Positions 7,225 through 17,230 are shown, counted from the stretch's first letter. The stretch is 64,000 nt of DNA from Pseudomonas peradeniyensis (GCF_014268935.2 NZ_JABWRJ020000003.1:124001-188000); one strand, 5' to 3'. The notes: generated by a model from the letters alone, not told the origin. Numbers and translations: made by a program.

Positions 7225-8874
7225 ATGCCATCAGCCGATCCTGTCTACGACTATGTGGTCGTGGGTGCCGGTCCCGCCGGTTGCCTGCTGGCCAACCGCT
7301 TGTCCGCCGACCCTTCGTGCCGCGTATTGCTGCTCGAGGCGGGTGGCCGCGACAACTATCCCTGGATTCACATCCCCGTCGGTTACCTCTACTGCATCGG
7401 CAATCCACGCACCGACTGGTGCCTGAAGACCGAGGCCCAGCCCGGCCTGAACGGTCGCAGCCTGGGTTACCCACGGGGCAAGGTGCTGGGAGGCTGCTCG
7501 TCGATCAACGGCATGATCTACATGCGTGGCCAGGCCGCCGACTACGACCGCTGGGCCGAGCAAGGCAACGACGGCTGGGCGTGGAAGGATGTGCTGCCCT
7601 TGTTCAAGGCCAGCGAAAACCACTTCGCCGGCGCCAGCGACAGCCACGGTACCGCGGGGGAGTGGCGGGTCGAGCAGCAGCGCTACAGCTGGCCGATCCT
7701 CGATGCCTTCCGCGATGCCGCCGAGCAGAGTGGCATCGCCAAGGTCGAAGACTTCAACACGGGCGACAACGCCGGCTGTGGATACTTTCAGGTCAATCAG
7801 CGCAGCGGCGTGCGCTGGAACTCGGCCAAGGCGTTTCTCAGGCCCATCCTCAAGCGCCCCAACCTGACAGTGTTGACGGGCGTGCAGGTCGACCAGGTGC
7901 TGCTCGACAACACCCGCGCGCGGGCGGTGAAGGCCTTGTGGCAAGGCGCCTGGCACGAGTTCGCCGCTCGCCGCGAGATCATCCTGTGCGCGGGCTCCGT
8001 GGGCTCGCCCGGCATTCTGCAACGCTCCGGCATCGGCCCACGCAAGCTGCTCGAAGGCTTGGGTATCGGGGTCCGCCATGAGATGCCCGGGGTCGGCGGC
8101 AACCTGCAGGATCACCTGCAACTGCGCCTGATCTACCAAGTCCGCAACACCCGCACCCTCAACCAGATGGCCAACAGTCTGTGGGGCAAGCTGGGCATGG
8201 GCCTGCGCTACGCCTACGACCGCAGTGGCCCGTTGGCCATGGCGCCGAGCCAGCTGGGCGCCTTCGCCCGTTCAGGCCCTGAGCAGGCAAGCGCCAACCT
8301 GCAGTACCACGTGCAGCCGTTGTCGCTGGACCGTTTCGGCGAACCGCTGCATCGCTTCCCGGCCTTCACCGCCTCGGTGTGCAACCTGCGCCCGGCGAGC
8401 CGTGGACGCATCGACATCCGCTCGGCGGACATGAATGCCGCGCCGGTGATCGACCCCAACTACCTGAGCGATCCCGAGGACCTGCGCGTCGCCGCCGAGG
8501 CCATTCGCCTCACCCGGCGCATCGTCCAGGCCCCTGCCCTGGCGGCCTTCGATCCTCGCGAGTATTTGCCAGGCCCCGCCTTGCAGAGCGAGGACGACCT
8601 GCACCAGGCCGCCGGCCAGATCGGCACCACCATCTTCCACCCGGTGGGCACCTGCCGCATGGGTAGCGGCGCGCTGGACGTCGTGGATAACCAGCTGCGC
8701 GTGCATGGCATTCCCGGTCTGCGCGTGGCCGACGCCTCGATCATGCCGCAGATCGTCTCCGGCAATACCTGTTCACCCACGTTGATGATTGCCGAAAAGG
8801 CGGCACAACTGATCCTCAAGGGAGCCAATACCCAGACCAACCTCAGCGACGCCAGCGCGATACCGACGCCCTGA
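7225..8874 (+). CDS. GMC-family FAD-dependent oxidoreductase (choline or alcohol dehydrogenase-like)
   Basis: A 549-residue glucose-methanol-choline oxidoreductase. The dinucleotide-binding GAGPAG is at 14-19, the GMC signature around GKVLGGCSSINGM follows, and the C-terminal active-site region has FHPVGTCRMG and NTCSPTLMIAEKAA. The ATG at 7225 is chosen because GAGG lies 6 bases before it; the TTG two codons earlier would touch the ribosome binding site. It is followed by an MFS symporter in the same direction, suggesting uptake and oxidation of one compound. No betaine aldehyde dehydrogenase is adjacent, so the substrate need not be choline. Confidence 0.88.
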   Translation: MPSADPVYDYVVVGAGPAGCLLANRLSADPSCRVLLLEAGGRDNYPWIHIPVGYLYCIGNPRTDWCLKTEAQPGLNGRSLGYPRGKVLGGCSSINGMIYMRGQAADYDRWAEQGNDGWAWKDVLPLFKASENHFAGASDSHGTAGEWRVEQQRYSWPILDAFRDAAEQSGIAKVEDFNTGDNAGCGYFQVNQRSGVRWNSAKAFLRPILKRPNLTVLTGVQVDQVLLDNTRARAVKALWQGAWHEFAARREIILCAGSVGSPGILQRSGIGPRKLLEGLGIGVRHEMPGVGGNLQDHLQLRLIYQVRNTRTLNQMANSLWGKLGMGLRYAYDRSGPLAMAPSQLGAFARSGPEQASANLQYHVQPLSLDRFGEPLHRFPAFTASVCNLRPASRGRIDIRSADMNAAPVIDPNYLSDPEDLRVAAEAIRLTRRIVQAPALAAFDPREYLPGPALQSEDDLHQAAGQIGTTIFHPVGTCRMGSGALDVVDNQLRVHGIPGLRVADASIMPQIVSGNTCSPTLMIAEKAAQLILKGANTQTNLSDASAIPTP

Positions 8875-8971
8875 CCCGGGTGTTTGCAACAGCGGTGGCT
8901 TGTGATCGCAAGTCGCCGGCAGTGGAACAACAAGAATAATCACTGTGGCCCGCGGGCCGAGGACAGCAACG

Positions 8972-10591
8972 ATGTCGGATTACATCCAGGAACAGGGGGC
9001 GGCGGCGAGCAGCCCAAGCCGTCGTGAAGAGCGCAAGATCATTTTCGCGTCATCCCTCGGGACGGTGTTCGAGTGGTATGACTTTTTTCTCTATGGCGCG
9101 CTGGCCGCGGTCATCAGCAAGCAGTTCTTCGCTGGCGTCAACGACACCACCGCCTTTATCTTCGCCCTGATGGCCTTTGCCGCTGGCTTCCTGGTGCGCC
9201 CGTTCGGCGCGCTGGTGTTCGGCCGGCTGGGCGACATGATCGGGCGCAAGTACACCTTCCTGGTGACCATCGTGCTGATGGGCCTGTCGACCTTCGCCGT
9301 GGGCCTGTTACCCACCTACGCCAGCATCGGCATCGCCGCGCCGATCATCCTGGTGGTGCTGCGCATGCTCCAGGGCCTGGCGCTGGGCGGTGAATACGGC
9401 GGCGCGGCTACCTATGTCGCCGAACACGCGCCACCCGGCAAGCGCGGTTTCCATACCGGCTTCATCCAGTCCACCGCCACCCTCGGCCTGCTGCTGTCGT
9501 TGCTCGTGGTCCTGGCCAGCCGCTACATCAGTGGCGACCAGTTCGAAACCTGGGGCTGGCGCCTGCCGTTCCTGCTGTCGATCGTGCTGCTGGCGATCTC
9601 TACCTGGATCCGCATGAGCATGCACGAGTCGCCGGCCTTCGTGAAAATGAAGGCCCAGGGCAAGGTCAGCAAGTCGCCGATCCGCGAGTCGTTCACCTCG
9701 TGGCCCAACCTCAAGGTGGTGCTCACGGCGCTGTTCAGCATCAATGCCGGGCAGGCGGTGACCTTCTACACCGCGCAGTTCTACGTGCTGTTCTTCATGA
9801 CCCAGATGCTCAAGATGGACCCGGCCCAGGCCAACACCCTGCTGATCATCAGCGTGGTGATCGGTGCGCCGTTCTTCGTGTTCTTCGGCTGGCTGTCTGA
9901 CCGGGTCGGGCGCAAGCCGATCCTGATGCTTGGCCTTTTGCTGGCGACGGTGTTGTACTTCCCGCTGTTCAAGGCCCTGAGCCATTACGCCAACCCGCAG
10001 ATCGACGCCGCCAGTCGCCAGGCGCCGATCGTCGTCACCGCCGATCCCAAGGGCTGCACCTTCCAGTTCGATCCGGTGGGCAAGGCACGCTTCGACAGCC
10101 CGTGCGACAAGGTCAAGACGTTCCTGGTCAAGCAGGGCCTGCCCTACAGTTCGGTGAATGTCGCTGGCAGCGAGGTGATCGTCAGCATCGGCGCCAAGAC
10201 CATCAATGGCTTCGACGAGACGGCCATGCGCAGTGCCATCGATAGCGCCGGCTACCCGGCCAAGGCGGATCCTGCGCATGTGAACCAGGTGATGGTGGTG
10301 GTGCTGATCGTTGCCATGATCCTGATCGCCACCATGACCTACGGGCCGTTGGCGGCGGTGATGGTCGAGCTGTTCCCGACGCGCATCCGCTACACCTCGA
10401 TGTCGTTGCCCTACCACATCGGCAACGGCTGGTTCGGTGGCTTCCTGCCGACGGTGTCGTTCGCGTTGGTGGTGTATACGGGGGATATCTTCTATGGGCT
10501 GTGGTACCCGGTGCTGATCACCGGGGTGAGCCTGGTGGTGGGAATCTTCTGCCTGAAAGAGACCCGGGATGTGGATATCGACAAGGTGTGA
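8972..10591 (+). CDS. MFS metabolite:H+ symporter with a large hydrophilic insertion
   Basis: A 539-residue major facilitator of the metabolite:H+ symporter type (opening FASSLGTVFEWYDFFLYG; motif A as GRLGDMIGRK). The family is usually about 430-450 residues. The extra length is a hydrophilic stretch of about 95 residues (roughly 337-434) between two late membrane helices, with Cys362 and Cys378. The ATG at 8972 has GAGGA 8 bases upstream. It is probably co-transcribed with the GMC oxidoreductase and supplies its substrate. A REP pair and a terminator follow. Confidence 0.87.
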   Translation: MSDYIQEQGAAASSPSRREERKIIFASSLGTVFEWYDFFLYGALAAVISKQFFAGVNDTTAFIFALMAFAAGFLVRPFGALVFGRLGDMIGRKYTFLVTIVLMGLSTFAVGLLPTYASIGIAAPIILVVLRMLQGLALGGEYGGAATYVAEHAPPGKRGFHTGFIQSTATLGLLLSLLVVLASRYISGDQFETWGWRLPFLLSIVLLAISTWIRMSMHESPAFVKMKAQGKVSKSPIRESFTSWPNLKVVLTALFSINAGQAVTFYTAQFYVLFFMTQMLKMDPAQANTLLIISVVIGAPFFVFFGWLSDRVGRKPILMLGLLLATVLYFPLFKALSHYANPQIDAASRQAPIVVTADPKGCTFQFDPVGKARFDSPCDKVKTFLVKQGLPYSSVNVAGSEVIVSIGAKTINGFDETAMRSAIDSAGYPAKADPAHVNQVMVVVLIVAMILIATMTYGPLAAVMVELFPTRIRYTSMSLPYHIGNGWFGGFLPTVSFALVVYTGDIFYGLWYPVLITGVSLVVGIFCLKETRDVDIDKV

Positions 10592-10610
10592 GGATTGAGA
10601 GGGATACAAC

Positions 10611-10680
10611 GTGGGAGCGGGCTTGCCCCGCGATGTCGCCAGCACTGAGGACGCCATCGCGGGGCAAGCCCGCTCCCACG
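10611..10680. repeat. REP pair (BIME), inverted
   Basis: Two arms with the core GTGGGAGCGGGCTTGCCCCGCGAT and its reverse complement are separated by about 20 bases just after the MFS gene. Confidence 0.9.
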
Positions 10681-10704
10681 ACTCGATCAAAGCGATCAAC
10701 CTAT

Positions 10705-10734
10705 AAAAAAACCGGCGTAAAAGCCGGTTTTTTT
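10705..10734. terminator. Bidirectional Rho-independent terminator
   Basis: ACCGGC-GTAAAA-GCCGGT has A6 before it and T7 after it. It ends the GMC-MFS transcription unit and could act in either direction. Confidence 0.9.
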
Positions 10735-10863
10735 ATCGCGGGAAAAAACTTATGCACGATTTTCGAAAAAACGTCATACATGGAAATAAATAGCTAATTC
10801 AATAACTTAGCTATGGTTGAAGACGCTTAATCCAAAATTTGCTAACACGTTATCCACAGATCG
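10735..10863. other. AT-rich intergenic stretch with a perfect DnaA box
   Basis: This 130-bp gap is clearly AT-richer than its surroundings and holds an exact DnaA box, TTATCCACA, at 10850-10858, five bases from the stop codon of the acyltransferase gene. I see no open reading frame or promoter that I can support. Confidence 0.6.
10850..10858 (+). other. DnaA box (perfect consensus)
   Basis: TTATCCACA on the plus strand, in an AT-rich gap. It is the leftmost of fifteen exact boxes in this window. Confidence 0.75.
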
Positions 10864-11634
10864 TCAGGCAGGCTGCTGCTCGGGTTTTTCCGCCGCTGGC
10901 GGCAGCGAACCCATGGCGCGTTGGGCCGCCTCGTTCCATGCCTGGGCACGGTCGTTGAGCTCGGCAATGGCACGCGGGCCCGTCCCCTCCGGATACATCG
11001 GCGCGCCAATCACCACCTCGATGGTGCCCGGGCGCTTGCCCCAGCCTTCACGCGGCCAGAACTTGCCGGCGTTGTGGGCGATCGGCAGTACCGGCAGGCC
11101 GGCATTCACCGCCAGCGCGGTGCCGCCGCGGGAAAACTTGCCCATCTGCCCATGCGGCACGCGGGTGCCTTCGGGGAAGATCAACACCCAGGTGCCCTGC
11201 TTGAGCAGCTCGTCGCCCTGGCTGGCAACCTGGCGCAGGGCCTCCTTCGGGTTCTTCCGGTCGATGGCGATCGGTCGCAGCATGGCCATGGCCCAGCCGA
11301 AGAACGGCACGTACAGCAACTCGCGCTTGAGCACCTGGCTCAGCGGCGAGAAGTACGCCGACAGGAAGAACGTCTCCCAGGTGCTCTGGTGGTTCGACAG
11401 GATCACGCAAGGTACGTCAGGCACGTTCTCGGCGCCGGTGACCTTGTAGTCGATACGCAGGATCGTCCTCACCAGGAACAACGCACAGCGGCACCAATAC
11501 ACGTTGATGAACTTGTAGCGCTTGGGGAACGGCAGGAAAGGCGCGACGAAGAAGCTCAGCGAGCACCACAGCAAAGAACTGGTGCCCAACAGCAGGTAAA
11601 AAAGAAAGATTCTGATCGCCTGCAGGATCGACAT
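10864..11634 (-). CDS. plsC: 1-acyl-sn-glycerol-3-phosphate acyltransferase (PlsC/HdtS family)
   Basis: A 256-residue membrane-bound acyltransferase that makes phosphatidic acid from lysophosphatidic acid. An N-terminal hydrophobic segment (about 5-33) is followed by the catalytic NHQSTWE (H-x4-E, His82 and Glu87) and the substrate-binding FPEGTR at 153-158. The place next to gmhB, glyS and glyQ matches the HdtS/LptA genes of other pseudomonads; HdtS was also reported to make acyl-homoserine lactones, which I cannot judge here. It lies last in the glyQ-glyS-gmhB-plsC run. The C-terminus is rich in Pro, Glu and Gln. Confidence 0.9.
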   Translation of the reverse strand: MSILQAIRIFLFYLLLGTSSLLWCSLSFFVAPFLPFPKRYKFINVYWCRCALFLVRTILRIDYKVTGAENVPDVPCVILSNHQSTWETFFLSAYFSPLSQVLKRELLYVPFFGWAMAMLRPIAIDRKNPKEALRQVASQGDELLKQGTWVLIFPEGTRVPHGQMGKFSRGGTALAVNAGLPVLPIAHNAGKFWPREGWGKRPGTIEVVIGAPMYPEGTGPRAIAELNDRAQAWNEAAQRAMGSLPPAAEKPEQQPA

Positions 11635-11699
11635 AGTGGCATGTACCGTTGCGGGGCGTGCCCGCCTAATGAAAAGTGCGCCGTTCCTGGCGCACTCAT

Positions 11700-12227
11700 T
11701 TAAATAAGTTCTCTGGCGATGGCTGCCAGATCGTCGAAAATCAGTGTAGTTTGCGGGACGCCTTTTTCCAGGGTCCTTTCGCCCTTGCCGGTTTTTACCA
11801 ACACGGGTTGTGCATCGACGGCCAGGGCCGCCTCCAGGTCACCTTTGCTGTCACCGACGAACCATACGCCGGCCAGCGGCGCCTGGTAGTGCTCGGCAAT
11901 GGTCCGCAGCATGCCGGGCTTGGGCTTGCGGCAGTCGCAGCCCTCGTCCGGGCCGTGCGGACAATGCACGATCAGGCCGACCTCGCCGCCCTGCTCGGCC
12001 ACCAGCGCGCGCAGGCGCGCATGCATGGCCTCGAGGGTTTCCAGCGGGTAGTAGCCGCGGGCAATGCCGGACTGGTTGGTGGCAACCGCCACCGTCCAGC
12101 CCGCCTTGCTCAACTGCGCGATGGCCTCGATCGAGCCGGGAATGGGGATCCACTCCTCCAGCGACTTGATATAGGCGTCGGAGTCGTGGTTGATCACTCC
12201 GTCTCGATCAAGAATCAGCAGTTTCAA
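11700..12227 (-). CDS. gmhB: D-glycero-beta-D-manno-heptose-1,7-bisphosphate 7-phosphatase
   Basis: A 175-residue HAD phosphatase of the ADP-heptose pathway for lipopolysaccharide core. The nucleophile motif DRDGVIN is at 7-13 (Asp7, Asp9), ATNQSG gives motif II, and CPHGPDEGCDCRKPKPGM carries the zinc-binding Cys/His cluster typical of GmhB. It starts 4 bases after glyS ends and precedes plsC, so all are probably one transcript. Confidence 0.95.
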   Translation of the reverse strand: MKLLILDRDGVINHDSDAYIKSLEEWIPIPGSIEAIAQLSKAGWTVAVATNQSGIARGYYPLETLEAMHARLRALVAEQGGEVGLIVHCPHGPDEGCDCRKPKPGMLRTIAEHYQAPLAGVWFVGDSKGDLEAALAVDAQPVLVKTGKGERTLEKGVPQTTLIFDDLAAIARELI

Positions 12228-12231
12228 CGAC

Positions 12232-14286
12232 TCACCCCAGCAGCGAGATATCGGCTACGCCCAGGAACAGACCGCGCAGGCGGCTGAGCAGGGCATAACG
12301 GTTGGCGCGCACCTTGGCATCCTCGGCGTTGACCATCACCGCCTCGAAGAAGGCGTCGACCGGGTCACGCAGGGCAGCCAGGCGGGCCAGGGCCTCGCTG
12401 TACTGACGCGCGGCCGCCATCGGTTGCACGGCCTGGTCGGCCTGCTGGATGGCCGAGTACAGGGAGAACTCGTTGGCGTTGTCGAAGTACTTCGGCTCGA
12501 CCTGGTCGGCGATGGCGCCTTCGGCCTTGCCCAGCAGGTTCGACACGCGCTTGTTCGCCGCGGCCAGGGCCTCGGCTTCCGGCAGCTTGCGGAAGGCCTG
12601 CACGGCCTGCACGCGCTGGTCGAAGTCCAGCGCCGAGCCCGGCTTCAGGGCACGCACCGACAGGTAGGTGGAGACGTCGATGCCTTCGTCCTCATAGCGC
12701 GCGCGCAGGCGGTCGAAGACGAACTCCAGCACCTGCTCGGACAGGCCGGCGGCCTTGACCTTGGCACCGAACTGCTTGACCGCGAACTCGACCGCGACGG
12801 CCAGGTCCAGGTCCAGCTGCTTCTCGATCAGGATGCGCAGCACGCCCAGGGCGGCACGACGCAGGGCGTACGGGTCCTTGCTGCCGGTGGGCAGCATGCC
12901 GATGCCGAAGATGCCGACCAGGGTGTCGAGCTTGTCGGCGATGGCCACGGCGGCACCGGTGAGGGTCTGCGGCAGCTCGGCGCCGGCGCCGCGCGGCATG
13001 TACTGCTCGTTCAGCGCCAGGGCGACGTCTTGCGGCTCGCCATCGTTGAGGGCGTAGTAGTAGCCGGCGATGCCCTGCATTTCAGGGAATTCGCCGACCA
13101 TTTCCGAGGCCAGGTCGCACTTGGACAGCAGGCCGGCACGGCCGGCGTTGGCGGCGCTGCCGCCGATGTACGGGGCAATGAAGGCGGCCAGCTTGGAAAC
13201 GCGCTCGGCCTTGTCGAACACGGTACCCAGCTGAGCCTGGAACACCACGTTCTTCAGGCGCTCGTTGAAGCTTTCCAGCGGCTGCTTCTTGTCCTGCTTG
13301 AAGAAGAACTCGGCGTCGGTCAGGCGCGGACGCACGACTTTCTCGTTACCTTCGACGATCTGCTTCGGATCGCGGCTCTCGACGTTGGCCACGGTGATGA
13401 AGCGCGGCAGCAGCTTGCCTTCGCTGTCCAGCAGGCAGAAGTACTTCTGGTTGTCCTGCATGGTGGTGATCAGGGCTTCCTGCGGCACCTCGAGGAAACG
13501 CTCCTCGAACGAGCACACCAGCGGCACTGGCCACTCGACCAGGGCGGTCACTTCGTCCAGCAGCGCCGGCGGCACGATGGCCGTGCCTTCCTGCTGCATG
13601 GCAAGCTCGGCGGTACGCTTGCTGATCAGCTCGCGACGCTCGGCGAAGTCGGCCAGCACGTGGGCCTTGCGCAGGTCCTCGACGTAGTTGGCCGGGGTGG
13701 TGATGAGTACGTTTTCCGGGTGGTGGAAGCGGTGGCCACGGGATTCACGGCCGGCCTTCTGGGCCAGGATGGTGCAGTCGACCACCTGATCGCCCAGCAG
13801 CATCACCAGCCACTGGGTCGGGCGCACGAACTCTTCACGGCTGGCGCCCCAGTGCATGCGCTTGGGGATCGGCAGGTCGTTGAGCGAATCCTCGACGATG
13901 GTCGGCAGCAGGCTGGCGGTGGCCTTGCCCGGAATGTGCTGGGAGAAGCGCAGCTTGGGGCCGCTCTGGTCGATGTCCGACAGCTCCACGCCGCACTTCT
14001 TGGCGAAGCCCAGGGCGGCCTGGGTCGGCTGGCCTTCGGCATTGAACGCGGCCTGCACGGGCGGGCCGTCGATGTTGATGCTGCGGTCCGGCTGCTGCAC
14101 GTCCAGCTGGCGGATCAGCACGGCCAGGCGGCGTGGCGCGGCGTAGACCTGCTTGCCGGTGTAGTTCAGGCCGGCGGCCTGCAGGCCTTTCTCGATGCCG
14201 GCGAGGAACGCGTCGCCCAAGCTGGCGAGGGCCTTCGGTGGCAGCTCTTCGGTGCCCAGTTCAACCAGGAAATCTTGAGCACTCAT
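12232..14286 (-). CDS. glyS: Glycine--tRNA ligase, beta subunit
   Basis: The 684-residue beta subunit of the bacterial alpha2beta2 glycyl-tRNA synthetase, full length for the family (opening [19 protein letters not shown]). It carries tRNA recognition and contributes to aminoacylation with GlyQ. It overlaps glyQ by 4 bases (ATGA), so subunit synthesis is coupled. A long open frame on the opposite strand is a GC-codon artefact. Confidence 0.98.
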   Translation of the reverse strand: MSAQDFLVELGTEELPPKALASLGDAFLAGIEKGLQAAGLNYTGKQVYAAPRRLAVLIRQLDVQQPDRSINIDGPPVQAAFNAEGQPTQAALGFAKKCGVELSDIDQSGPKLRFSQHIPGKATASLLPTIVEDSLNDLPIPKRMHWGASREEFVRPTQWLVMLLGDQVVDCTILAQKAGRESRGHRFHHPENVLITTPANYVEDLRKAHVLADFAERRELISKRTAELAMQQEGTAIVPPALLDEVTALVEWPVPLVCSFEERFLEVPQEALITTMQDNQKYFCLLDSEGKLLPRFITVANVESRDPKQIVEGNEKVVRPRLTDAEFFFKQDKKQPLESFNERLKNVVFQAQLGTVFDKAERVSKLAAFIAPYIGGSAANAGRAGLLSKCDLASEMVGEFPEMQGIAGYYYALNDGEPQDVALALNEQYMPRGAGAELPQTLTGAAVAIADKLDTLVGIFGIGMLPTGSKDPYALRRAALGVLRILIEKQLDLDLAVAVEFAVKQFGAKVKAAGLSEQVLEFVFDRLRARYEDEGIDVSTYLSVRALKPGSALDFDQRVQAVQAFRKLPEAEALAAANKRVSNLLGKAEGAIADQVEPKYFDNANEFSLYSAIQQADQAVQPMAAARQYSEALARLAALRDPVDAFFEAVMVNAEDAKVRANRYALLSRLRGLFLGVADISLLG

Positions 14287-15239
14287 TGTGCAGCCTCCAG
14301 CTTAGCCAACACTTCGTCACGCAGTTCAGGAGAGGCCATCGGGAAGCCCAGGCGTGCGCGGGCTTGCAGATAGCTTTGCGCCACGTCCCGGGCCAGGGTA
14401 CGTACGCGCAGGATGTAGCGCTGGCGCTCGGTCACCGAGATGGCGCGGCGGGCGTCCAGCAGGTTGAAGGTGTGCGAGGCCTTCAGGACCATTTCGTAGG
14501 TCGGCAACGGCAGGTCCAGCTTGATCAGGCGGTTCGCTTCGCTTTCGTAGAAGTCGAACAGTTCGAACAGCTTCTCGACGTTGGCGTGCTCGAAGTTGTA
14601 GGTCGACTGTTCCACTTCGTTCTGGTGGAACACGTCGCCGTAGGTGACCTTGCCGAACGGGCCGTCGGCCCATACCAGGTCGTATACCGAGTCCACGCCC
14701 TGCAGGTACATGGCCAGGCGCTCCAGGCCGTAGGTGATCTCACCGGTGACCGGGTAGCACTCGATGCCGCCGACCTGCTGGAAGTAGGTGAACTGGGTCA
14801 CCTCCATGCCGTTCAGCCAGATTTCCCAACCCAGGCCCCAGGCGCCGAGGGTCGGCGATTCCCAGTTGTCTTCGACGAAGCGGATGTCGTGAACCAGCGG
14901 ATCCAGGCCGATGGCTTTCAGCGAGCCGAGGTACAGCTCCTGGAAGTTGGCCGGGTTCGGCTTGAGCACCACCTGGAACTGGTAGTAGTGCTGCAGGCGG
15001 TTGGGGTTTTCGCCATACCGCCCGTCGGCAGGGCGACGGCTGGGCTGCACGTAGGCGGCGTTCCAGGTCTCCGGGCCGACGGCGCGCAGGAAGGTAGCGG
15101 TGTGGAAAGTGCCGGCGCCTACTTCCATATCGTAGGGCTGAAGCACCACACAACCTTGCTCGGCCCAGTAGTTCTGCAGGGCGAGGATCAGGTCTTGGAA
15201 GGTACGCACGGCTGGCGTAGGCTGGCTCACGAAATTCAC
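14283..15239 (-). CDS. glyQ: Glycine--tRNA ligase, alpha subunit
   Basis: The 318-residue catalytic alpha subunit of heterotetrameric glycyl-tRNA synthetase, with the family blocks [34 protein letters not shown]-like text and [17 protein letters not shown]. It is the first gene of the minus-strand run glyQ-glyS-gmhB-plsC. It is divergent from tag across a 74-base gap that must hold both promoters. Confidence 0.98.
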   Translation of the reverse strand: MNFVSQPTPAVRTFQDLILALQNYWAEQGCVVLQPYDMEVGAGTFHTATFLRAVGPETWNAAYVQPSRRPADGRYGENPNRLQHYYQFQVVLKPNPANFQELYLGSLKAIGLDPLVHDIRFVEDNWESPTLGAWGLGWEIWLNGMEVTQFTYFQQVGGIECYPVTGEITYGLERLAMYLQGVDSVYDLVWADGPFGKVTYGDVFHQNEVEQSTYNFEHANVEKLFELFDFYESEANRLIKLDLPLPTYEMVLKASHTFNLLDARRAISVTERQRYILRVRTLARDVAQSYLQARARLGFPMASPELRDEVLAKLEAAQ

Positions 15240-15313
15240 CTGTATCTGGGGATGCGGATGTAAAGAGCGGGAGTATACCCGATTCGCCTCGCCCTCTACG
15301 TTATTGGAGCCTT

Positions 15314-15865
15314 ATGCCACGCTGCTTTTGGTGTTCCGACGATCCGTTGTACCAGGCCTATCACGACCACGAGTGGGGAACGCCGCAGCGCGATCCGGCG
15401 TTGCTCTTCGAGATGCTTTTGCTCGAAGGGTTCCAGGCGGGGCTGTCATGGATCACGGTATTGAAGAAACGCGAGCGCTATCGCCAGGTGCTGGACCGCT
15501 TCGACCCGGTGAAACTGGCGCATCTGAGCGACGAGCGCATCGAGGAGCTGATGCTGGACCCCGGCATCATCCGCAACCGCCTCAAGCTCAAGGCCGTGCG
15601 CCGCAACGCCCTGGCCTGGCTGGCTGTGGATAACCCGGCGCAGTGGCTGTGGTCGTTCGTCGGCGGCGCGCCGAAGATCAATCATTTCCAGGGGCGCGGC
15701 GACGTGCCGGCGGTCACCGACGAGGCCAAGGCCATGAGCAAGGCCCTGCAGAAGGCCGGTTTCACCTTTGTCGGACCGACCATCTGCTACGCCTTCATGC
15801 AGGCCACCGGCATGGTCATGGACCACACCACCGACTGCGATCGCTACGCCGCGCTGGTGCGCTGA
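15314..15865 (+). CDS. tag: DNA-3-methyladenine glycosylase I
   Basis: A 183-residue base-excision enzyme that removes 3-methyladenine. It starts MPRCFWCSDDPLY and has DHEWGTP, and the zinc ligands expected in Tag are present: Cys4, His17, His171 and Cys175. It is divergent from glyQ. The gene ends 41 bases before the lpxL-like start. An exact DnaA box on the minus strand (15625-15633) lies inside the gene. Confidence 0.96.
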   Translation: MPRCFWCSDDPLYQAYHDHEWGTPQRDPALLFEMLLLEGFQAGLSWITVLKKRERYRQVLDRFDPVKLAHLSDERIEELMLDPGIIRNRLKLKAVRRNALAWLAVDNPAQWLWSFVGGAPKINHFQGRGDVPAVTDEAKAMSKALQKAGFTFVGPTICYAFMQATGMVMDHTTDCDRYAALVR

Positions 15866-15906
15866 AGGGGTACAATGCGCGCCTTGCTGAAATAAGGAAT
15901 TCGCCT

Positions 15907-16794
15907 GTGGAAAAGTTCAAGGGCGCCCTGATGGTCGGGGTGCTGCGCCTGTTTGCCAAGCTGCCCTGGGGCGCTGTGCAGCGCGTCGGCGCCGGTATCG
16001 GCTGGCTGATGTGGAAAATCCCCAATGGCTCGCGCAATGTCGTGCGGATCAACCTGGCCAAGTGTTTCCCGGAGATGGACCCGGTCGAGCGCGAGCAGCT
16101 GGTTGGCCGCGCGTTGAAGGACATCGGCAAGTCGTTCGTCGAGAGCGCCTGTGCCTGGATCTGGCCGCCGCAGCGCTCGCTGGAACTGGTCAAGGAAGTG
16201 CACGGCCTGGAAGTGCTGGAGCAGGCCCTGGCCTCGGGCAAGGGTGTGGTGGGCATCACCAGCCACCTGGGTAACTGGGAAGTGCTCAACCACTTCTACT
16301 GCAACCAGTGCAAACCGATCATCTTCTACCGCCCGCCGAAGCTGAAGGCGGTGGATGACCTGCTGCGTGAGCAGCGCGTGCAGATGGGCAACCGCGTGGC
16401 GCCTTCGACCAAGGAAGGCATCCTCAGCGTGATCAAGGAAGTGCGTCGGGGTGGTCAGGTGGGGATTCCGGCCGACCCGGAGCCGGCGGAGTCGGCGGGC
16501 GTGTTCGTGCCGTTCCTCGGGACCCAGGCGCTGACCAGCAAGTTCGTGCCGAACATGCTGGCCGGCGGCAAGGCGGTCGGGGTGTTCCTGCATGCCCTGC
16601 GGCTGCCGGATGGCTCGGGTTTCAAGGTGTTCCTGGAGGCGGCGCCGGAAGAGATGTACAGCACCGATGTAACTGAATCGGCGGCGGCCATGAGCAAGGT
16701 GGTCGAGCGTTATGTGCGCGAGTATCCGAGCCAGTACATGTGGAGCATGAAGCGCTTCAAGAAGCGCCCGGCGGGCGAGGCGCGCTGGTATTGA
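15907..16794 (+). CDS. lpxL: Lipid A biosynthesis lauroyl acyltransferase-like protein (LpxL/HtrB family)
   Basis: A 295-residue inner-membrane acyltransferase of lipid A maturation. The catalytic H-x4-E is in SHLGNWE (His120, Glu125), and GIPADPEPAESAGVFVPF corresponds to the conserved later block. The GTG start is supported by AAGGA 8 bases before it; in-frame starts further upstream fall within tag. It resembles the family as a whole; assignment of laurate as the acyl donor is from family and neighbourhood, not from the sequence. Confidence 0.87.
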   Translation: MEKFKGALMVGVLRLFAKLPWGAVQRVGAGIGWLMWKIPNGSRNVVRINLAKCFPEMDPVEREQLVGRALKDIGKSFVESACAWIWPPQRSLELVKEVHGLEVLEQALASGKGVVGITSHLGNWEVLNHFYCNQCKPIIFYRPPKLKAVDDLLREQRVQMGNRVAPSTKEGILSVIKEVRRGGQVGIPADPEPAESAGVFVPFLGTQALTSKFVPNMLAGGKAVGVFLHALRLPDGSGFKVFLEAAPEEMYSTDVTESAAAMSKVVERYVREYPSQYMWSMKRFKKRPAGEARWY

Positions 16795-16801
16795 GATTGC
16801 T

Positions 16802-16912
16802 GGGGGCGCTTTGCGCCCCTTTCGCCGGCAAGCCGGCTCCCACATGACGCAGCGCTCACCTGTGGGAGCCGGCTTGCCGGCGAAAGGGCTGCAAAGCAGC
16901 CCCGGCGATCTC
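16802..16912. repeat. REP pair (BIME), CCGGCTTGCCGG type
   Basis: Two inverted arms (GCCGGCAAGCCGGCTCCCACA and its complement) are flanked by the small stems GGGGCGCTTTGCGCCCC and GGGCTGCAAAGCAGCCC. The pair fills the gap between two convergent genes. Confidence 0.9.
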
Positions 16913-17219
16913 AGATCTTGTTCAATTTCTTCAGGAAAACGGTCATCTCTTTCTCGGCCTGCTTGTCACCATGGGCCTGCGCCGCAACGATCCCCTCTTC
17001 CCAGGCCTTGCGCGCGCCGTCCAGATCCCCGCTCAACTGATACGCCTTCCCCAGCAGCTTCCACGCCGCCGAGTACTTCGGATCCTGCTTCACACAGGCA
17101 GCCAGGTGTACCACCGCTTCAGCCCCATTGCCCTCGTCCAGCCAGGCCTTGCCCAGCCCGAACCTCAGCAGTGGGTTATCCACACCCTTGGCCAGCATCT
17201 TCTCCAGCGATTCGCGCAT
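16911..17219 (-). CDS. Small tetratricopeptide-repeat protein
   Basis: A 102-residue soluble protein with about two TPR units (NPLLRFGLGKAWLDEGNGAEAV and YSAAWKLLGKAYQLSGDLDGARKAWEEG), followed by a lysine-rich end. There is no signal peptide. TPRs mediate protein contacts; the partner is unknown. It begins 11 bases after trkA ends, so it is probably the last gene of the def/fmt-rsmB-trkA strand. A DnaA box (17176-17184) lies in its 5' part. Confidence 0.85.
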   Translation of the reverse strand: MRESLEKMLAKGVDNPLLRFGLGKAWLDEGNGAEAVVHLAACVKQDPKYSAAWKLLGKAYQLSGDLDGARKAWEEGIVAAQAHGDKQAEKEMTVFLKKLNKI

Positions 17220-17230
17220 GTCCTTCCCTC

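Noticed and set aside
12190-14373. A 727-codon open frame on the plus strand opposite glyS
   Set aside because: It mirrors glyS exactly, has no motif or ribosome binding site, and such antisense frames are expected in GC-rich coding DNA. The same applies to long antisense frames opposite fisR, metN, katE, coxA and others.
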